Under the pieces are notes generated by a model. That model had not been told where the DNA came from. It searched no databases and worked only from the letters and a program-made list of their open reading frames with translations. The position numbers and the translations under genes are program-made. A stretch of 64,000 bases of DNA from Paramarasmius palmivorus (taxonomy: Eukaryota; Basidiomycota; Agaricomycetes; Agaricales; Marasmiaceae): contig JAYKXP010000110.1 in the NCBI GenBank assembly GCA_037176845.1, positions 62,001-126,000 on the forward strand. Direction: 5' to 3'. Shown one piece after another: positions 22,300 to 34,113 of this stretch (the first letter of the stretch is position 1; each line of letters opens with the position of its first letter).

Positions 22300-23760
22300 A
22301 GGCGGTGTGCCGGAGAGCGTGCAGTCCGGCACTTGTGAGCGAAAACGCGCTAACAGAAATGTCGACGTCGTCAGATTCGGACAGCTTTACAGAAACAAAC
22401 CCGTACATGTTGCAGAGTAAAATTGGCCTCCAAGTACGTTCCGGAGCTTCAGGCCTTCGATTCAAGTCGTTGGTCATGATGGTGACAGTTGGAAACAAAA
22501 ATGGGCGCTTACATATCTTTTTCTGACTCCTCCAACTGTCCAACATCTTTGACTCTGACGGCCGTTCCTTCCCTTCCTACAGCACAAAAAGCTCCCAATC
22601 CCACTACAAGAATACTTCAGTTGTGGTTGATCTTCCCAAGGAGAGAAGCTAGAGAGAGAATCGGGTGGTAGACACGCTTGGTCTCCGCGACCTTGGATAC
22701 GGCCATTCCAACGTCAACATTCTTCACCCACCCGCACTTCCCCTCCTACTCATCCTCATATACGCATCCGTCAACGAGAAGGAAAATGGGGAAGGAATGC
22801 CCGATCCCAGTGGAGCGATGGGTGCACTTTCGAGGTACGTCATATCGTTCAATGTCTCTCGGGAGTCATTCTCGCTAACAGATCCTAAATACAGCATCAA
22901 TACCACACCCGAGTCTACCAGAACACCCAATCCATCTAGAAAATCTCCTCCTTCAATGTCGAAGCCTGGATCGAAGCCTAGAAACGTTACCTGTGGCCTC
23001 GAGGCCGCAGGCCAATATCGAACCTCTTCATCCCAACTTCCAACCATTTATTCACTACTCCCGAATTCAAGATTTCAGGAGAAGGACCTGCATCCGTTGG
23101 TGTTGAAACGTTGACGCTTGACTTGGGTGCCTTGGTGTAGAGCGGAATAGCTGTGATGGAACGCAGCGGAAAGGCTGCCAGGTCTTGACGGTAGTGTTCG
23201 CTTTCCATGCAAGGGACAGAGCAAAAGCGCACGCGGCATACGGACAATTGGACGAAGAATGCATGAATGAAGGATATCTAGGAATGACGCAAGCAAAGCC
23301 TGTGGAGGTCGTACCTTGCCAATGCATGTTACACGTCGACGCCCCGTTTCTTAGTGAGTACCTAAACAACACTCGATGAATATCTCACTCATTGAGGTCT
23401 TTTTCTTCAAGGTACGTCTCTGAAGGAACACATGGAACGAAAGGGAAAGATGAAGCTACCCGTAAGGTGCGTTTACAGTTCCTTTTTATGGTTTAAAAAA
23501 TGATTCTGATTATGTGCTATAGCTACCATTGACCTCAGGCCTCAACTTGGGAACATCGTTGTTTCATCTAATCGTCAACAAAGCAAATCGTCAAAACTCG
23601 ATACAGACGCATGTCAGCCTTTTGCGTCTTCGGAATCACAAGGAAGAGGCTCGCAAGGCTGTACGGCCCAGCTAGAACCCGATTACATCGATGTTTCGGA
23701 GGCAAGGCTAGCGAAGGACGTGATCTAACGAGTACGAGGCCACATACACTCTAGGTACCT
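22300..23760 (+). pseudogene. Family Y remnant, copy 2
   Basis: Shares with the copies at 25.4 and 32.7 kb an ATGGGCGCTTA..CTCC..CATCT block (about 22500), a later Ser/Pro-rich block, and the intron-like GTACGTCATATCG..AATACAG at 22838-22893. A further intron-like unit (GGTGCGTTTACAG..TGATTCTGATTATG) near 23466 resembles those in the 35-42 kb repeats. No intact frame. Confidence 0.35.
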
Positions 23761-23899
23761 ACTATACGTTGGAGAACGTGTTAGTGTCTAGGTACCGTAT
23801 GTTACTCTTCGTTCCTTTGCGCAACTCGATTTTGACCGTTGTCTAGAACACAACTACGCTCAAGATGTGATGCAGGCTCTCTGTTGCTGTAACCATTCG

Positions 23900-24190
23900 C
23901 CTCGCAGCTAGGATGGAAATGAAGCGAATTATGCCGCGGTGCTTCTTTCCTACCGACTTCTTACACTGGCGCCTGCCTATAATACCCATGTTCACGCGCT
24001 ACCTCCCCCCTTTGACCACCAGCCTGGGTCAAAGACACCGTATCCCTCATGGCGAAGAAATTAAAATGGTCGTAGCACTACTATTCACCACTAGTGGTTC
24101 TACTTGACGGTACGCGTCACACCCTTGTGCCAGCCGCCATCCTTCTCGACGAGATTCATCAAACTCCCAAATGTTCCGAAGGTTAAGGGC
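23900..24190 (+). pseudogene. Family X remnant (5' end only)
   Basis: Decayed copy of the start of family X. The AATGAAGCGAAT..CCGCGGTGCTTC leader, the CCTTTGACCACC..TGTCAAAGACACC start region, and a later CGGTACGCGTCAC and TCGACGAGATTC align with the X pseudogene leader and first exon at 26453-26775. Only about 250 bp are recognisable. Confidence 0.4.
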
Positions 24191-24678
24191 AGCCCCGAAG
24201 ATTCTGGAACTTCTCCCGTGGACAGGCCAACCCAGATCGCCACGAGTCGTATCTTCAGTGTTCGGGCGGTTGTTTCTACAAACCGTTGTACTTCGATGAA
24301 AGATGGCGGTGCGTAGGGAAATCGATCGGGAAGGATTTAGTAGTGTTCCGATGTACCGGATGCATCGATGAAAGACCGAAGTCATGAATGAGGAAAGAGC
24401 ATTCCTGGGAGTTGGTGAGTATCTAACGTCAAGCATATTCAGATTTAGTTACTGAACACGGCGCCTATCAAGTAAGGTACAGCATCCACACGAGTCAAGG
24501 CTATGCTGTCAGAACTCTGCTTCCACAGAATCCCAGGCGCTGCTGTTGAGGCCCCATCCTCTCTTTCGCCTCTCTCGTCACCTAATCGCTTTCTGGGTCG
24601 TTCTCATCCCATTCATGCCTCTTCTCTCTATCTCTGTCATTTGACGTGTCCGCCAATCCTTCACCGCAGCTCAGAACT

Positions 24679-25249
24679 ATGGCAGTCAACAGCTGCTCTG
24701 ATTTCGTTATTTACGGAGGAGCGCACAACGTAGTTCACGGGAACCAACTATTCAACACCACAACGTACACCTCGGATGACCCGAGTGAGTTTCAGATTCA
24801 TTCTTCCATGGACTGTCTACTGAACGGTTCATGCAGTTGATAAAATTCTCAGCTTTGTAACTAGACATGCCGCTCTGAATGCAATCTACAACTCCGAACA
24901 ACGCTTTCCGCCCCCGAATTGCCTTCCGGGAACTCGCACTGAGATCCTAGCAGACTGTAATCGGTGGATCGAGGACCAGCGGCCGGAAAAACGAGTGTTG
25001 TGGATACATGGGTTGGCTGGGGTCGGCAAGTCTGCAATCATGCAGAATTTGTCGGAGAACCATATTTGTAAGGGCAAATTATTAGTAGGGACGCAGTCAT
25101 CAGGGCATGCGTGCATGCGGAATCAAACGGGAGAGAATACTTGCCATCGCTTTGCTGCAAGCTTTTTCTTCTCCCGAAACGATCCTTCCCGGGATAATCT
25201 GGACCCTCTCGTCGCTACCAGGTCCAGGCTGTCTTCTATTCGAGTTTGA
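24679..25249 (+). pseudogene. Truncated NACHT NTPase stub (gene B)
   Basis: Exon 1 24679-24784 and exon 2 24837-25249, phases matching the other family members; 172 aa. The exon 1 motif is YGGAHNVVHGNQ with NTTTYT. Then RHAALNAIYNSEQRFPPPN, the NACHT pre-P-loop block LPGTRTEIL, Walker A GLAGVGKSAIMQ, and the conserved FAASFFFSRND. Similarity stops at LDPLVAT, after which the frame runs nine unrelated residues to a stop. The Walker B, sensor and C-terminal exons are absent; the following DNA is family Y. Full paralogs have about 760-895 codons. It is either a deletion relic or a short N-motif/Walker A product. Proximity to X and gene C suggests module duplication. Confidence 0.7.
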
Positions 25250-26460
25250 TACTGTACGGCAGCGTAATGTAAAGAAACATTCGTGTTCTGTGTCCTATTC
25301 AAAATTTTAGTCCTGTATCCGATAATAGATTGCATAGCATACCTTCCACAAAGCCCGTCCCAAACCACCCGATGACCGTCACAGTGGTGGTAACCGAGTG
25401 GCAACGGTGCAAGGAAAAAATGGGCGCTTATGTACCGTTCTGCTCCTCCGACACTATCGACATCTCGAGCTCTGAAGGGTTTCCTTCCCCAGCACACTAT
25501 AACGATCCCTCGAATCACAGTGCAAATACGAACGAATAATTTCGGTCGCTCGGTCAAGGGAAGGAGCTATACGACGAACACGATTATAGGACCGGTTGTC
25601 GTCTGAAGGATAAACTCTACATGCCTCTCTCTGCCCCTCCGTCTCTGCTCTGCTTTTCCCTCCCCGGAGAACACGAGCTCGGCTCGAGACTATGGTGAAG
25701 ATGAGCAAGAGACAGTCCAGACGGATCGGTGGGTGTTAAAATGGTTCGTCGTTCTTCTATTTTCTACCGCCTCCGAAAATTAACATATATACAGCAGAAA
25801 CCAATACCCCCGATTCCGGAATCCGAACACATTTCGATACATTCTTGAATCCACCCCTGCTCGTTCTTAGTTGAAGTTTGAAGAGAAGTTCCGAGCCTTC
25901 AACATCGTTCACAGTGCTGGCACGCCGCTCGCAAGCTCAGGTTCCAATCCTCCTTCGACGTGTATGCTTCAAGGCTTGCAGTGGGACTTGCTCTGTTCGG
26001 TGGTGCTAGCCAGATTGGAAGGAGTTGGTGTGTTGGTGTATCGACGGTGTCGACTACTAGATCGGGTTGCCAAAAACTGGTATCGACATTGGGAACTCAG
26101 AGCTGCGTAAAACGACGCCATGCCATGGGAGCGAGGAACTAGGGTATCTTGACGAACCGGAACGTAGTGAGTAATTCAAAAGTCGAGTTCACAAACAGTT
26201 CATTGACTACTACATCTTAGGGACAACCCAAGGCCAAATTAGAACACTCAAAAGGAAGGAACAAGGCGAGAAAAGGAAACTACGGTACGCTATCCATCAT
26301 CGCTGGAGAAGCTTGATCCTGACCTTTCCTTTCGTCTCCAGGCCAAGCTCATACAAGCGTTCAATACCACAAATGTCCAATCTTCCATCATAGATTCCCT
26401 TGAGGCTACGAGAGGAAGATACAAAAGGGAAGAGGTGTAAAGGGTTGCCAATGAAGCGAA
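25250..26460 (+). pseudogene. Family Y remnant, copy 3
   Basis: Aligns in direct orientation with 32550-33790 over its whole length: a CTTCTATTCGAGTTT start, ATGGGCGCTTA.., CCTCCCCGGAGAA, an intron-like GTTCGTCGTTC..ATATACAG at about 25744-25795, CCCCTGCTCGTT..GAAGTTTGAAGA, and an intron-like GGTACGCTATCCATCATCGC..CGTCTCCAG at 26284-26341. The preserved splice-like borders show it was once a multi-exon gene. No open frame survives and I cannot name the product. It sits between NACHT gene B and X, as Y copy 4 sits between NACHT gene C and an X remnant. Confidence 0.45.
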
Positions 26461-26577
26461 TCATACCGCGGTGACTTCAACGCGGTGCTTCTTTCGATCT
26501 ATGCCCGCTGCTTCGACTTCTTGCAGCTTATCAAATCCTTTTTTCGCGTGCTCCCTTCTCTCCCCTTGACCACCACC

Positions 26578-29126
26578 ATGTGTCAAAGACACCAAGCCTT
26601 CCTCATCGCTCGTCTCATTCCTCACGGCGAACAAGACAAAGCTCATTACCGCTGCATCGCTGCTATCCACCACCAATGGTGTTACGGTCGCGTTCCACTC
26701 GGTGGTACGCGTCGTTTTTTTGCTCTCGTCAAGAACCCAGCCAACGCAGCCATCGTCCTTGACGAGATTCGTCGAGCTCAAGGAAAATACGGTCGACAGG
26801 GCGAGGAACCAGGGGTCCCAGAGACGGTGTTCCCATATGCTCAATTGTTGCTCACGTTGCCTTTTTTCCTGGATGTAGACGATCCATGCGGACGTTACGC
26901 CAGTGGAGGGGGTATTGAAGGGGCGCTAATATGGGGCTTTTTGATCATGGTGAGTATTCGATGCGTTGTCTCATGTTACAGTACAAAACTAACTCGGTTC
27001 CACAGCCAACGACGATGGCATGACCATAATCGACGTCACCGATCCCTTGAATCCAACGTATGGATACAGTAAACCCGACGGCGGATACATCCTCAATGCT
27101 AAATCCTACGTGCGTTCCTACTATCGTGCGGGCCCTGCAAACGACAACACCGAGATCGACGTTCGTTATCATATCGACGTGATGAAGAACGAATGTGCTA
27201 TCAAAGCCGAGTTGGTGGCAGAAGTATGGCCAGAGTTCCTCCAGGGTGATCGTTAACGGAGTTGCTCAAGCAGCTTGAGGGCAATGTGCCGGTGACCGGC
27301 ACTTTCTCAACTTGTTTCACTCCCCGAATTCTTAGCCGGGTCGTTGAACAGTGTGCTGCAGATGCCACTGACAGCACCGAAACCCATTCTAATTTGCCTA
27401 CCGAGCTCAAGTCCGTCACAGCTTCTCTGCCTCAACTCTCCGAGAATGGTCTTCCTGACTCTACCCATACAACTCTTGCCCAAATCCTCCAACATGAGCT
27501 CGAAACCAACTTTGGTATCCTCGATCTTTCTGCACCGCGGTGCACCTTAGCCGCCGATGCCATACGCACCATCATCCCATTGCTGCCTTCTGATGCCGTT
27601 ACTATCAATCATCTAGAAGTGCCAAGTCATACTAGAAGTGCCAATTTCAGTGTATTTACCTTCCCCTGTCGTCAATCCTTGATGTCAACCTTCCACAAAT
27701 TTTTTATAGACATTCGAGTATAGTATCTAAAAGACTACCAATTCAGATTTTTGGAATATTAGGGAGAAGAGAGGCATTACTTTTTGCGATCCAGGAAATG
27801 ACAGCTTTCTCCCGCCAACAACGCGCGTCAACACTCCTTGATTTTTCTATGGGGCTACACACTCTCATATACCACAAAAATTGCTGTACACATCAGGATG
27901 GTAGTGGTCTATGTGCCTGAGACCTTCCGGGAGCACAAACTGAGCTTTGAGAATGAAGGATGAAGGTGAAAAAAATTGATGCAGCACTTTGCACTTCTAC
28001 GTGTTTCACCGGCAATCCCTGGCATCCCTCAAAACTCACGTTAAAAATCAAGAAACATATGGAATCAAAGCTTTGGTATGTAGAGAGCTCGTGTACAAAA
28101 ATCCGAGAGGAACAGGAGGGAAATGAGGAACTTTTACGGTAGCGACATTTGAGTTGGCACTTCTAGATGATTGATAGTAAAGGTGTCAACCTCTCCGGCA
28201 CGCACACTCTCACCACGCAAGTGATCATCGACATCCTTGAAACCTTCCCAAACGTCATCCGCCTCACTCTTCTCGACACCAACATCTCCAACGAAGAGAT
28301 CATGCATCTCTTATCGATCCAACCCAAACTATTCTACCATTTGCACGACCTTATTCACCCAGCACTCCTCGTTCGTCAAGCTTCTTCACCTGCTCCTTCT
28401 CCATCTCCTCAAAGCATCACCATAATCCAAACTGACCGTTCCGGGTACTACCGCCTCGGTCCCTGTATAACCTTCATCCCTTTCTTTCACCCCGAGAAAC
28501 TCGTACAAGTACCTCAGCGGTCTCCGTATCGACACAGAAACCAGATCATTCCCCGAACAATACATCGACGGACAATTGGGTCCTGTAATGGCTTTATCCT
28601 CCAGCACGTCTCTTACACCTCCACACGCGCTACCTCCAGCGTTCCCAGACGACTCGAACGACCGTCTGAGATGGATGCAACGTACGGTGAGTACGGTGCC
28701 TATTAGGGAACGTATGGGAAACTGGGAGAAGAAGGATGGGTGTTTGTGTTGGATTATATCACGATGGTTCAGTTGGTTCAGTTGGGGTGTGGCCCTGGGG
28801 TAGAGTCAGATGTGGGTGTGGGGAGTTGTTATGGGTTTTTGAAGGTTGAGGCGAAGGCAAAGGAAGGGACGGAAGAGGAATCCACCGACGCTGATATCGC
28901 GGCCATGACTCTGAACACCATCAAGGTACATGATATCCGTGAGTTTGCTGATGCTGTTGAGAAGGAAGGTCGGCCCAGGCCTAGTGAGGAAGCGATAAAG
29001 GCGTTTGAGGAAGCGATTAGCGCGACGGAGGTATGTATACCCTTTTCGGGGCCGCCGTTGACTCGTACGACAGTGTTGAGGAAGACGGTAGAGGAAGTGA
29101 AGAGGTTGGGGCTGTTTGAGATGTAG
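26578..29126 (+). pseudogene. Family X protein, pseudogene carrying a MITE
   Basis: Paralog of the gene at 42756-44744. The start ATG (26578) gives MCQRHQAFLIARLIPHGEQ; then FYRCIAA-type, WCYGRVPLGGTRRFFAL, KYGRQGEEP and LDVDDPCGRYASGGG blocks, an intron near 26950-27006, and DVTDPLNPTYGY. Disruptions: phase mismatch at the intron, a TAA at 27254, a 576-bp MITE at 27602-28177, a frameshift near 28505 (after FFHPEK) and another near 28735. Blocks in the second half: LSAPRCTL, LTLLDTNISNEEIMHLL, HLHDLIHPALL, YIDGQLGPVMAL and NTIKVHDIREF. Unlike the better copy, the tail continues ~55 residues to the stop at 29126. Function unknown; the ISxEEIMHLL segment is leucine-rich and weakly LRR-like. Confidence 0.7.
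27602..28177. mobile_element. TA-target MITE with 24-bp perfect terminal inverted repeats
   Basis: 576-bp insertion in the X pseudogene. The terminal inverted repeats (27602-27625 and 28154-28177) begin CTATCAATCATCTAG and match perfectly over 24 bp. A TA duplication flanks it (27600-27601 and 28178-28179). Taking the target as one TA rejoins the host frame exactly (GTT AAA GGT), as in the intact paralog. No coding content. Size, TIRs and TA target fit a Tc1/mariner-derived MITE. Confidence 0.85.
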
Positions 29127-29590
29127 GGTGTCGGGGTGTTGTTACAGTAAATGTTTGGATGTGTAGTGTGCGCACATGTCGTGTTATACGTAGTGTATCC
29201 TTCCCGCGAGTTGTATAGTTTTTTGTTAGAATTTCATTCAGGCTATCCGACAGCTATGAATCGGAGATTGTGCCAGCTCTGGGAGACGGCAAAAGGTGGT
29301 ATGCGAAGACCTGAAGTAGGCGCCGGGGTTGAACAGCTCTTGCTCCGAACTGTCATCTACCATGTCCGATGTTGAAACCAAGACTTGTGAGTGTCTATTA
29401 TTCAATCATAAATCAAATGCTCAATCGCTATGATGTAAAGGTTTGGCAGGCCCTGGAATGCTGTATACACATCATGATGTATTACTAATGTCCAACGGAC
29501 ACGAGTTTTAGAAGAGCCCTAGCACAGCATTAACGACACCTCTTGCTTTTCTCCCCATCTTTGTTGTCCACTCTAAACGCTACCGAGGGA

Positions 29591-32429
29591 ATGTCGTTCT
29601 TCCGCGAAGCCAACAGGTTCACCGTCAATGACGGCGTATTCAACCAAGTTCAAGGGAATCAAATCAACAACACTACGTACACTGGTTTTGGTGGAGAAAC
29701 CGGTTAGTGCCATATCTCACTTTCAGTGTATTGTTTACTGAGCTTTTCAAAAGTTTATGAATTTGTGACCAGAAATGCTGCTCTAAATGCACTTCACAAT
29801 TCTGAGCAACGGTTTCCTCATCCCAACTGCCTTCCAGGCACTCGTGTTGAGGTCCTAAAAGATCTCCACCACTGGGTCATAGAGAAATCATCAAACACCC
29901 GTGTCTTCTGGATACATGGGCCAGCTGGGGTTGGGAAGTCAGCAATCATGCAGAATGTGTTGGAGAGATTTGCTCGCCATTACTTGGCTGGAAGCTTCTT
30001 CTTCTCTCGGAGTGATACCACCCGAGATAGACTGGATCATTTCGTTCCCACCATCCTCCGCCAATTCCACACATCAAAGCCTCTCAACGAGGTACTTGGA
30101 CCAATGATCACTGAAGCAATTCACTCAAACCCTGGAATATTCCAACTTTCATTCGAAGAGCAGTTTCAGAAACTTATCCTCGATCCATGTTCAAGAGTTG
30201 ACCCCAAGGCATGGGAGAAACTTCCAAATCTTGTGGTCATTGATGGACTAGATGAATGCATCTTGATAAAATCTCAAGAGAGGCTCATCTCAATGATTCA
30301 AGAGGCAATCCCAAACTGTCCCTTCAGGTTCCTGATTGCCAGTCGTCCTGAGCCCCGGATCCATCGAGCATTTGAACATAAAATGTTCACCCCTCATCTC
30401 AGCTGTCTTTCCATCGACAACTCACCTGATTCTGCTCAAGATATCCACACATATTTCCAACACCGCTTCACACAATTAAATGACACACATCCTGCACTAT
30501 GTCATCTGGATGTCCCATGGCCTGGTGAAGAAAACATCCAGAAACTGGTCCAGAGAGCCTGTGGACAATTTATCTTTGCCGAAACAGTCATGAAGTACCT
30601 TGAAAATGATGACGAGTTACCAACGGAGCGTCTAAAAGCCATTCTTCGTATCAGGGCAGACTCGGAGGACCTTCCTGAGTCTGCATACCCTGAACTGGAT
30701 CTCCTCTACCACCAAATCTTGTCAAATTGTCCACATTGGGATGATGTCAGCAGGATTCTTACCCTACTCCTATGTGACTTCAGAGTCCCGATTTTTCGTT
30801 TTTGGGGCAAACCAAGGTCTTTTGAAACAATTGGGACACTTCTGGGGTTTGAACCAGGCAAAGTTGCAACCCTGCTCTATTGATTACACTCTGTTATAAA
30901 GTGTCAGGGCCCAGGGCAGATATGTTTCTTCCATGCATCCTTCACAGAATACCTCCTCAACCCCACACGTTCCAAAGACTATTACATCCAGCCACACACT
31001 GAATCAGGTTATTTTGACCTGGTAGCGCAGGCTTTCCTCCACATCATTTCAGTCCGCTCACAGGACTATCTCCAGGACTTGTCAAAGTTCCCCCCAATGC
31101 TTCCAGAAGAGTATAAAATGCATTTCTCAACTTTAGACCTAGGCAAGGATTTTGTTTCATCACTACATGAGCAAATTGGGGACATCATGCTCAACTCCTA
31201 TGGTTCTGACATACGCTCATACCATGAACCACTTTTTGTTATTTTGCCTCTTCTCTGTAGACTGGAGTCTCCAAGTGCTGAACTTTTATCAGCCTTGAAC
31301 CATTTTGATCCATATGCCTTTGCAACATGGCTGTTGAATTGGTATCAGAACAGTGACGTGGACTCGGAAAAAAAGGACAATTACTTTCAATACTGGAGGC
31401 CTGCTATTGCATGGGCTAGGGTATGATTTCAGTCACTTCCAAAGTGCTTTTTTCTGACCAAATACATGTAGTCACTGGGCACCAGGGCACCCAAGACATT
31501 CATCAAGAATATGGAGTCAATTCTGTCTTGCTATCGTATTGCTGCACCCAGTGGTACAACAAATAGGCAGGCTAGTGTTGCAGTAGCATTGTTGGATGAC
31601 AGGTTCTATGTGGACATTAGGCATGAAGATGCCTGGTGCATGCTGCATCATGCTATAGACCGGGACCTTCCAAAATTCAGTGTCTTCTACATTCTTTGGC
31701 CTGATCAAACTCCTCCTCCATCCTGGTTGTGCTATACCATCACCCATCAGGACTTGGATAAGATGTTGACCAAGTTATTGGACTCCCTCTTTGCAAGTAC
31801 CGACCTGCATGGTATTGATAGAGACATCGGAAATGACACTTATGAAAGTGTTCTTGATCCAGCCAAGGTAAATCTCATGATAAACTTTGAATCTTGTTAC
31901 TTAATTTGCAGTATTCCAGCACAACGATATATACACTATGAAGAAGCTAATAGCCCGACACCGAGAACAGTTTGGTCTACCTGCATTGCCATGTACACCA
32001 CCTAGCATTGCCCAATCACATGTGGAGCCTGCCAACAATATCGATCCAGCCAGTAGATATAGCGCCGGCGAGGGAGCGAGCAGGCAAGAAAGAGGTCTGA
32101 GGCGACAAGCTTCCCCTACTCTTTCTAGCCAGACGCCCAGTCGAAAACGCGTTCGACAAGGAACCTCCGAATCGGGTCTCCAGCCCACCGGAGACGAGGA
32201 GCACACACCGACTCAAGAAAGTCGATCCATTTCCGCACCGACAAGAGGAACGCGGTCTAGCGAGCGAATCGCATCCAAGCGAAACACGCCGCAGGATACT
32301 GGGACTTCTACTCTAACACGAACGGCTCGGTCCACTCCGACGCGGAAACGCCAACACAAGTCCGCCAAAATACGAGGGGAACAATCCACTCCGACGCGAG
32401 GAAGACGACATACTCGACGAAGTGGGTAG
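29591..32429 (+). pseudogene. NACHT NTPase (gene C) with one in-frame TGA and a basic C-terminal tail
   Basis: Exons 29591-29702, 29754-31420, 31472-31867 and 31920-32429 keep phase and total 895 codons. Exon 1 motif: FNQVQGNQINNTTY. Walker A HGPAGVGKSA, Walker B VVIDGLDEC, FLIASRPEP, then GQFIFAETVMKYL. The C-terminal region has the family blocks FFHASFTEYLLNPTRSKDYY, LLSALNHFDPYAF and DTYESV. The only disruption is TGA at 30881-30883, in LLY-stop-LHSV, where paralogs have Lys (LLYKLHAV); a C-to-T change at an Arg CGA would explain it. The last exon starts with an IYTMKKLIARHREQFGLP block and becomes a Ser/Thr-Pro/Arg-rich tail with repeated STPTR or APTRG motifs and RKR clusters, likely disordered and possibly nuclear-targeted. 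There are no C-terminal repeats of the usual NLR kind. Confidence 0.8.
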
Positions 32430-32549
32430 CTGGGTTCATATCTATCGCCTTTGACGATAGTTTCCCTCGCATATTTGGAGAGGCTGCTACCTGCAAAAGT
32501 CAGTAAGAGAAAGAGAGTGTCGGAGTTACGAAGACGCACCGGAATAGTT

Positions 32550-33800
32550 GGGTGGAACTAGAGTGCTTCTCCGTCGGACCAATGGTTATTATCGTCTTTT
32601 ATTCGAGTTTTACACTGTACAGAAGCATATCAACGTAGGGCTATGTTTCTTTAGTGTATACCAAAAAGGATGTACTCACTTGCGATGCTCGAAACTCTTG
32701 CTCTTCGAATCGAAGGTGGTGGTAGCGGTAGAAGTCACGGGCGCTTGTTTGCGCTCTGCTCTTTTTCCGATACCGTCAACACCTCTGAAGGCTCTGCCTC
32801 CCCCCGTACACCATAACGATGCATAGAGCTACCACCATTAAACGATAAAAATATGGTAGAGCTCGCTTGGTTTAGGGAAGAAGGTGTAGGATGGACGTGA
32901 CTATGGGACCGGTCGTCGCCTGAACATTGTTGATACATGGCCTTCTCCCCTTTCCATCCTCTGCTCTGCTTTCTCCTCCCCGGAGAATTCGCTTTCTGGT
33001 TTGAAGATATGGTGAAGACGAGCTGGAGATGTACCAAAAGGTCTGGTGGGCGTAATGATGGTTCGTCGTTTTTCATTTCCTATTGCATCTTTGACTGAAA
33101 ACCAACATATACACCACAGAAACCGCTACCCCCGATTCCGAATTCATCTCGATACATGCTCGAATATCTACTTGATCCACCCCTGCTCGTTAATGGTTGA
33201 AGTTTGAAGATCAAACCCGAGTTCCAAGCCCCCAAGCCTCCAACCCACGATTCAACACGCTGGCGCGCCTGCTTGAGGTTCCAATCCTCACTCGACTGTA
33301 CACTTCAAGAATTGTGGTGGGAATCTTTCTATTTGGTGGTGGTAGTAGCGTTGGAAGGGGTGAGTGTCGGCGTACCAGTGGTATCGACTTGCAGAGCTCA
33401 CAGCTGCGTAAAATGGTACCACGTCGCAGGAGCCTCGAAGAGCTGGGATAATTTGACAAATCAAGATGAGGTGAGTACTCAAAAGGCAGGTTCACGGATA
33501 ACTCGTTGACTACTGCGTCTTAAGGACACCCAAGACCAAGGTGGAACACTCAGAAAGAAGGAGCAAGGCGAGAAAAGCAGACTACGGTACGCTACCCATC
33601 ATCGCTAGAGAAGCTTGATCCTGACCTTTTCTTCGTCTCCAGGCCAAACTCGCCGCGTTCAACAGCACAAACGTTCTCAAATGTCCAATCGTCTATCCTG
33701 GATTCCGCTGAGGCTACGAGAGGAAGTTACAAAAGCGAGGAGTCTGTAAAGGGTGGTATACTGGGAAAAGGAGAAAGATGTACGGCCCTGAGCCCCGTTG
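32550..33800 (+). pseudogene. Family Y remnant, copy 4
   Basis: Direct-orientation duplicate of 25250-26460. Shared landmarks: TTATTCGAGTTTTACACTGTAC, CTCCTCCCCGGAGAA, an intron-like GTTCGTCG..CACCACAG at about 33061-33119, CCCCTGCTCGTT, GTGAGTACTCAAAA..TCTTAAG near 33471-33525, and GGTACGCTACCCATCATCGC..CTCCAG near 33585-33642. No intact frame; product unknown. Confidence 0.45.
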
Positions 33801-33829
33801 CATTTGTACCATAGTCAAATCTAACCGCC

Positions 33830-34100
33830 CTATAGCTAGATCCATGCCCTTCTTTCACGTTAAGCCGGCTTGCGCGTTGATATAAACTTCTCGATGGCCA
33901 TTCGGTATGCCGCTTCAGGAGGAGGCCTGGGATCAGGGATAAACGTTAAACATCTACGGTGGATACGGTGTACGGTGGGTATTGGAGGTTTGAGGAGGAA
34001 GTGCATGGTGTGGGTATGCGACGAAGGAGTCGGGTGAAAGGCAGCGGTATGGGTTTATCAAGGCGGATGTGAGGACTCCAGCATCAACACAGACGCAGAC
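33830..34100 (+). pseudogene. Probable family X remnant
   Basis: Weak matches to family X: a GCGGTATGCCGCTTCAGGAGG-like block (the YASGGG region) and TATGGGTTTATCAAGGCGG, which corresponds to the YGFxKVE block (28829 and 44531). It lies where the NACHT-Y-X order predicts an X copy. Only fragments remain. Confidence 0.25.
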
Positions 34101-34113
34101 CTCTCCACTATAC

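Noticed and set aside
27960..28142. 60-codon frame inside the MITE
   Set aside because: Too short, no motif, inside a non-coding element.
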